In this document: piece by piece, positions 5,818 through 8,832 of the stretch
How positions within the stretch are numbered: position 1 is the stretch's first letter
How the letters are laid out: the number at the start of each line of letters is the position of its first letter
DNA from: Tannerella sp.
Lineage (GTDB): Bacteria; Bacteroidota; Bacteroidia; Bacteroidales; Tannerellaceae
DNA: 8,832 nt
Direction of reading: 5' to 3'
Assembly (NCBI GenBank): GCA_031289445.1
Contig: JAITPL010000168.1
Span: forward strand, 1 to 8,832
Notes under the pieces: model-generated
What the model was told of the DNA's origin: nothing
What the model saw: the letters and a program-made list of their open reading frames with translations, nothing else
Databases searched by the model: none
Program-made: the position numbers and the translations under genes

Positions 5818-7094
5818 CACAAGTATCTGAGTTCCAGTATCTTGATAAAATCTTTTGCTATCGGATCGGATAAATCCAAACGCAACTTGCCTTCAAGGTA
5901 TATCAGCGCGTCCTTGAGCGTTTCCTTGCCGTTAAGAACTTCAATCGCATTATAGATAGCCTCTTCACTGCCGCCGAATAACTCGCGACGATAGCGGAAA
6001 TAGTCGTTCAGGCTGAATGCCTTGCGCAAGTCCTTCAACTTCTTTTTCTCTATCATATCGTTCAATGATGGTGGAGCGGTTATTCCGTCGCTCAAGACAA
6101 CAGCCTCATGCAAAACCGAAGGCGCATCTTTGGAAACAGGCTCTTGACGAGGCGAAGGTGTCGGCTCTTGACGAGGCGAAGGGGTTGGAGGCAGGGATTG
6201 AACGTCTCGACCGTATTCGGTACCTTCCGAGACTTCTTGACGAAGTGAAGGCGAAGGTATTGGAGGCAGAGGCGGGGGTGTTTCTGCCGGTGGAGGTGGT
6301 GGCGCTTGCTTTTTTTCCTGTTGCGGCTGTTGCTGTTGTGGCTGTTGTGGCTGCGGCTGCTGTTGTTGTGGCTGTGGCGGTTGTGGCACAATCACCGGCT
6401 CTTCTACCACCGGCGCGGGAGGCTTCTTTACACCTTCCGTTCTCGCGACTTTTCTGTCATCAATACTGCCTTCCTTTGGCCATCCCAGTCTGTCGAGCAA
6501 TGAATCCATATAGCTCTTATCATCCGATCGCATTTTGACGGTAGGACGTACCACCGGTCGCTCGTCTGTAGGACTAGTTCGCACAATCTTGGGCGCCTTC
6601 TTTACTTCCGGCTGCGGCTTGGGTGTTTCCGACTGTGGAGGCTTGGGCGTTTCCAGCTGTGGCGGAATGTGCTGAATAAAAGGCGCAGGTTGTGGAGTTA
6701 CAAGCGCAGGCTGTGGTACTACAGGCGCAGGCTGTGGTGTTACAGGCACAGGCTGTGGTACTACAGGCACAGGCTGTGGTGTTACAGGCTGTGGCTGTGG
6801 CGTCGGGGGCGTTACCGTCGTTGGAGGCGGCACATAGCTTCTAACGCCCTCGATATTACGCATCTGCTGATGAATAGATAGCATCAAAGCCTGATGTTCC
6901 TTCATGCGGGTAGCAAACATCTCGACCTGCTCCGTCTCAAGCGCATGGACGTCGCCTTGCAGTTTCTGCATCAGGTCGTAAGCCTGACTGAAGAAAGAAA
7001 CCGGATATATCTCCGTATCCAACATTGTTTTAGTCAGGTCGCCAAGTACCTGCAAGTTGGAAATTATCTGTTTAAGCTTCTCATTGTTAGCCAT
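5817..7094 (-). CDS. Conserved protein of unknown function with Pro/Gln-rich linker
   Basis: This 425-residue protein has no signal peptide or membrane segment and is probably cytoplasmic. It has three parts. Residues 1-83 are a helical domain (MLDTEIYPVSFFSQAYDL, then HALETEQVEMF). Residues 84-335 are a disordered linker rich in Pro, Gln and Val, with heptads (PVTPQPV/PVVPQPA type), a Gln/Pro tract and two TPSPRQEP copies. Residues about 340-425 are a helical domain (NDMIEKKKLKDLRKAFSLND, FRYRRELFGGS, then DPIAKDFIKILELRYL). The two ends look like a Bacteroidales conserved protein with a linker of variable length; I know of no function. The stop overlaps the rsmI start by one base. A good -7 element lies 57 nt upstream, making this the first gene of the cluster. 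A scaffold joining two interactions is conceivable but is inference only. Confidence 0.88.
   Translation of the reverse strand: MANNEKLKQIISNLQVLGDLTKTMLDTEIYPVSFFSQAYDLMQKLQGDVHALETEQVEMFATRMKEHQALMLSIHQQMRNIEGVRSYVPPPTTVTPPTPQPQPVTPQPVPVVPQPVPVTPQPAPVVPQPALVTPQPAPFIQHIPPQLETPKPPQSETPKPQPEVKKAPKIVRTSPTDERPVVRPTVKMRSDDKSYMDSLLDRLGWPKEGSIDDRKVARTEGVKKPPAPVVEEPVIVPQPPQPQQQQPQPQQPQQQQPQQEKKQAPPPPPAETPPPLPPIPSPSLRQEVSEGTEYGRDVQSLPPTPSPRQEPTPSPRQEPVSKDAPSVLHEAVVLSDGITAPPSLNDMIEKKKLKDLRKAFSLNDYFRYRRELFGGSEEAIYNAIEVLNGKETLKDALIYLEGKLRLDLSDPIAKDFIKILELRYL
6139..6182 (-). repeat. 24-bp-period direct repeat encoding TPSPRQEP
   Basis: A 20-nt block occurs exactly twice (6139-6158 and 6163-6182) and encodes two TPSPRQEP units in the linker of the 425-residue protein. 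The near-exact DNA identity suggests a recent duplication. Confidence 0.85.
6319..6387 (-). repeat. Gln/Pro codon-rich low-complexity tract
   Basis: Minus-strand CAA/CAG and CCA/CCG codons alternate here to encode runs such as PQPQQQQPQPQQPQQQQ, followed to the left (toward 6250) by polyproline. It is part of the disordered linker and a likely slippage site. Confidence 0.85.
6684..6788 (-). repeat. 21-bp tandem repeat, five copies, encoding proline heptads
   Basis: Five 7-residue units (residues 103-137) read PVTPQPV, PVVPQPV, PVTPQPA, PVVPQPA and LVTPQPA. The alternation of VTP and VVP gives a 42-bp higher-order unit. It encodes an extended proline-rich stretch, and copy number could vary without breaking the frame. 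Confidence 0.88.
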
Positions 7095-7150
7095 ATACTA
7101 TATTGAATATATTAAACATTTCGCCTAAAAATCGACTCGCTTTAATTTTG

Positions 7151-7158
7151 CAAAGATA
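7151..7158 (-). promoter_or_regulatory. -7 element for the 425-aa protein/rsmI/lipoprotein/UbiA/radical SAM cluster
   Basis: The minus strand reads TATCTTTG, an exact TAnnTTTG match, followed by C as is common. Transcription would start near 7143, about 50 nt before the ATG at 7094. The -33 position is not TTTG. No Shine-Dalgarno sequence precedes the start, as is usual for Bacteroidota. Confidence 0.65.
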
Positions 7159-7163
7159 GGCAT

Positions 7164-7197
7164 TTTTTTTTACATAGCATTAATTATGTGAAAAAAA
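7164..7197. repeat. A/T-rich inverted repeat between helicase stop and downstream promoter
   Basis: Arms ACATA (7172-7176) and TATGT (7185-7189) are extended by a T run (7164-7170) facing an A run (7191-7197), with one mismatch and an 8-nt loop. It follows the helicase stop by about 10 nt but has no U-tract in the correct place, so it is not a standard terminator. It sits directly upstream of the -7 element at 7151-7158. Confidence 0.5.
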
Positions 7198-7207
7198 TTT
7201 ATTGCTA

Positions 7208-8629
7208 TTATTGATTTGTCAATCTCCAATTGACCAGGTACAGCCGTCGAGTGGCGCGAGTAAAAGCGGTATAGAGCCAGCGATAGAAATCCTCGCCCAT
7301 CATCTCTTCTGTCAGATAGCCGACGTCTAAAAAAACATTGCTCCACTGACCGCCCTGCGCCTTGTGGCAGGTTACGGCATAAGCGTACTTCACCTGCACG
7401 GCATTCAAATAAGGATCGTCCCTGATGCCTTTGATATCCCGCGAAGCGGACGGAGTAGCGCCCAAGTAGTTTTCGGCGACTGCGGCGTTCAGGCGTTCAT
7501 TCATCTCGCGGGTGAGGGCAGGCGCCTCGGTATTGAGCGTATCAAGCATTATCTTTATCTCCATTTCCTTGTCGTAATCCTCGAAGCACGCAAGAATATT
7601 GCAGAAACGGAAGCCATACACCTCTTCCGTACGGCGGACGCGCATGACGCGGACAATCTCGCCGTTAGCCATGAAATCAAGTTCCTTGTCGCCGCGACAC
7701 CAGAAATAGTTGTTCTTGACAATCATCAGGCGGTCGCCCGACGAAATCTCTTCCTCGCGATAGAGTATGCGGTTACGGACGCCGTTATTATATATGTTGG
7801 CATTCTTATTGGAACGGCAGATAATCATCGTGTCGTCGAGACCGTCGCGACTGTAAGCCGACGAAATCTCTTCCATCAGCTCGTCGCCTCCAATCTTGCG
7901 TACATCGGGAAAATTGTCGGTCAGTATCTTGGGATAGATGCCTATCTTGCCCCGGCGCAGGGCGTCGCGAATGGAAGTAGCGTTGATGAGTATGCCCGAA
8001 TCTTCCTGCTGACGAACTACCTGAGTGAGCTGTATCTCGGTGATACGCAGGTTGTAACGTTGCAGATACTGGGCGTTGAGAGCAGGGCTGTCGGTAAGCC
8101 CGACAGGAGGCAGCTGGGCCGTGTCGCCCATCAGTATAAGCCGGCAGTTGTCGCCCGAATAGACGTAGCGCACAAGGTCGGTAAGCAACATGCCGTTTCC
8201 AAAGACAGACATCCCCAGTGATTCATTCGATATCATAGAGGCTTCATCGACTATGAATACGGTATCTTTCGCGCTGTTGCCGACCAGAGCGAAACCCGGC
8301 GTCGCCCCCTCGTCCGACTGATTGCGTGGCCGATAAATTTTTCTGTGGATAGTGAAGGCCGAATGCCCCGCATAATCCGAGAAAACTTTGGCTGCACGGC
8401 CTGTAGGCGCCATCAGAACGGCTTTTTGACCCTGCGAGGCCATCATTTTGACCGTCGCGCCGAGCAAAGTCGTCTTGCCCGTTCCGGCATAGCCTTTGAA
8501 AAGCAGTACGCCCTCCGGCTCAGGCGATGTAAGAAACTCCGCCAAACCCCGCATCGCTACTGACTGTTCGCTGGTTGGCTCAAAGGGGAAAAATTCAAAA
8601 ATCTTACCCTCTATAAAATTTTTTATCAT
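7208..8629 (-). CDS. SF1B DNA helicase, Dda/RecD-like
   Basis: This 473-residue ATP-driven 5'-3' DNA helicase belongs to the RecD/Pif1/Dda branch. The motifs appear in order: Q-motif region TSEQ (19-22), Walker A GYAGTGKT (46-53), motif Ia APTGRAAKV (74-82), Walker B DEAS (128-131), motif III GDTAQLPP (168-175), a VVRQ motif IV-like element near 205, motif V TCHKAQGGQW (420-429) and motif VI YTAFTRATRRLYLV (453-466). It is about the size of phage T4 Dda and far shorter than RecD2, lacking the long N-terminal region. Similar stand-alone chromosomal helicases in Bacteroidales are usually labelled RecD-like or exodeoxyribonuclease V alpha-like. No recB or recC lies nearby, so a RecBCD role is unlikely; replication or repair is plausible. 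The ATG at 8629 has an A-rich upstream region and no Shine-Dalgarno. Residues 1-15 are aromatic-rich. Confidence 0.93.
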   Translation of the reverse strand: MIKNFIEGKIFEFFPFEPTSEQSVAMRGLAEFLTSPEPEGVLLFKGYAGTGKTTLLGATVKMMASQGQKAVLMAPTGRAAKVFSDYAGHSAFTIHRKIYRPRNQSDEGATPGFALVGNSAKDTVFIVDEASMISNESLGMSVFGNGMLLTDLVRYVYSGDNCRLILMGDTAQLPPVGLTDSPALNAQYLQRYNLRITEIQLTQVVRQQEDSGILINATSIRDALRRGKIGIYPKILTDNFPDVRKIGGDELMEEISSAYSRDGLDDTMIICRSNKNANIYNNGVRNRILYREEEISSGDRLMIVKNNYFWCRGDKELDFMANGEIVRVMRVRRTEEVYGFRFCNILACFEDYDKEMEIKIMLDTLNTEAPALTREMNERLNAAVAENYLGATPSASRDIKGIRDDPYLNAVQVKYAYAVTCHKAQGGQWSNVFLDVGYLTEEMMGEDFYRWLYTAFTRATRRLYLVNWRLTNQ

Positions 8630-8653
8630 GTTTTTTTCGAAAAAAATTGGCCA

Positions 8654-8661
8654 TAAAGATA
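8654..8661 (-). promoter_or_regulatory. -7 element for the helicase gene
   Basis: The minus strand reads TATCTTTA, one mismatch from TAnnTTTG. It would start transcription near 8647, about 18 nt before the ATG. There is no TTTG at -33. Confidence 0.45.
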
Positions 8662-8681
8662 GTTATTAAAAAAATAATATT

Positions 8682-8689
8682 TATATTTG
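8682..8689 (+). promoter_or_regulatory. -7 element for the rightward membrane-protein gene
   Basis: The plus strand reads TATATTTG, an exact TAnnTTTG match followed by C. The start would lie near 8696, about 30 nt before the ATG at 8726. No TTTG is seen at -33. It lies divergent to the helicase promoter, about 20 bp away. Confidence 0.6.
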
Positions 8690-8725
8690 CGGGGCGAAAG
8701 TATTAAAAAACAAAATAGAAACATT

Positions 8726-8832
8726 ATGAAAATTGTACTTAAAGTCTTATTAGTTGCGGCCATTGTGGCCCTTGTGTACATGTGCTACCAGAGCATTTTG
8801 ACACCTATCAAATTTAAAGAAGTTCACGAGCG
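8726..8832 (+). CDS. Membrane-anchored hypothetical protein, N-terminal fragment (cut by window edge)
   Basis: An ATG at 8726 opens a frame that runs off the right edge after 35 full codons. The peptide starts MKIVLKVLLVAAIVALVYM and continues with a hydrophilic part (SILTPIKFKEVHE). Residues about 4-20 form one hydrophobic segment with a positively charged start. It is probably an uncleaved N-terminal anchor with the rest of the protein in the periplasm, since no clear cleavage site follows. The start resembles small single-pass Bacteroidales proteins of unknown function, but too little is present to name it. A perfect -7 element about 37 nt upstream supports it being a real gene. Confidence 0.7.
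   Translation, partial: MKIVLKVLLVAAIVALVYMCYQSILTPIKFKEVHE

Noticed and set aside
6669..6881. Plus-strand Arg/Tyr/Leu-rich repeat frame (RRRLWYYR-type)
   Set aside because: It is an antisense shadow of the proline heptads in the 425-residue protein, with no independent support.
7364..8221. 285-codon plus-strand open frame
   Set aside because: It lies fully antisense to the helicase, whose SF1 motifs are intact. The translation has no recognisable domain and no promoter or start context. It is an artefact of codon bias on the opposite strand.
7208..8629. Helicase as part of a phage or defence system
   Set aside because: Its Dda-like size suggested phage origin, but neighbours are housekeeping genes and no phage, nuclease or toxin gene is nearby.

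Overview
The window looks like chromosomal DNA of a Bacteroidota bacterium, most likely order Bacteroidales; I cannot name a genus. The evidence is several promoter-like elements of the TAnnTTTG type, A/T-rich leaders with almost no Shine-Dalgarno sequences, a Bacteroidota-type RsmI, a Dda/RecD-like SF1 helicase, a signal-peptide TPR protein, and two proteins of unknown function whose appearance matches conserved Bacteroidales families. Eight genes read leftward (minus strand). One truncated gene at the right edge reads rightward.

Layout from right to left, following transcription. A divergent A/T-rich promoter region (8630-8725) separates a partial membrane-anchored protein (plus strand, from 8726) from an SF1B DNA helicase (7208-8629). 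After a 113-bp gap with a good promoter comes a five-gene cluster that is probably one operon: a 425-aa protein with a long Pro/Gln-rich linker, rsmI (1-nt overlap), a coiled-coil lipoprotein (17-nt gap), a UbiA/MenA-type prenyltransferase (9-nt gap) and a radical SAM protein (4-nt overlap). A 172-bp intergenic region then holds a good Bacteroidota promoter with an inverted repeat across its -7 element. That promoter drives a small secreted protein made of three 22-residue repeats, each with a Cys-Cys pair, followed 11 nt later by a ROK-family sugar kinase. A strong terminator ends this unit. Beyond it starts a TPR protein that runs off the left edge.

Most genes are housekeeping or conserved: 16S rRNA methylation, DNA helicase, glucokinase-like kinase. 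No mobile element, CRISPR array, tRNA or rRNA was seen. Two parts stand out. The first is the translationally coupled pair of an integral-membrane prenyltransferase and a radical SAM enzyme with four C-terminal cysteines, which looks like a two-step route to a modified prenylated lipid or quinone of unknown identity. The second is the exported Cys-Cys repeat protein co-transcribed with the ROK kinase. Both functional readings are inference.
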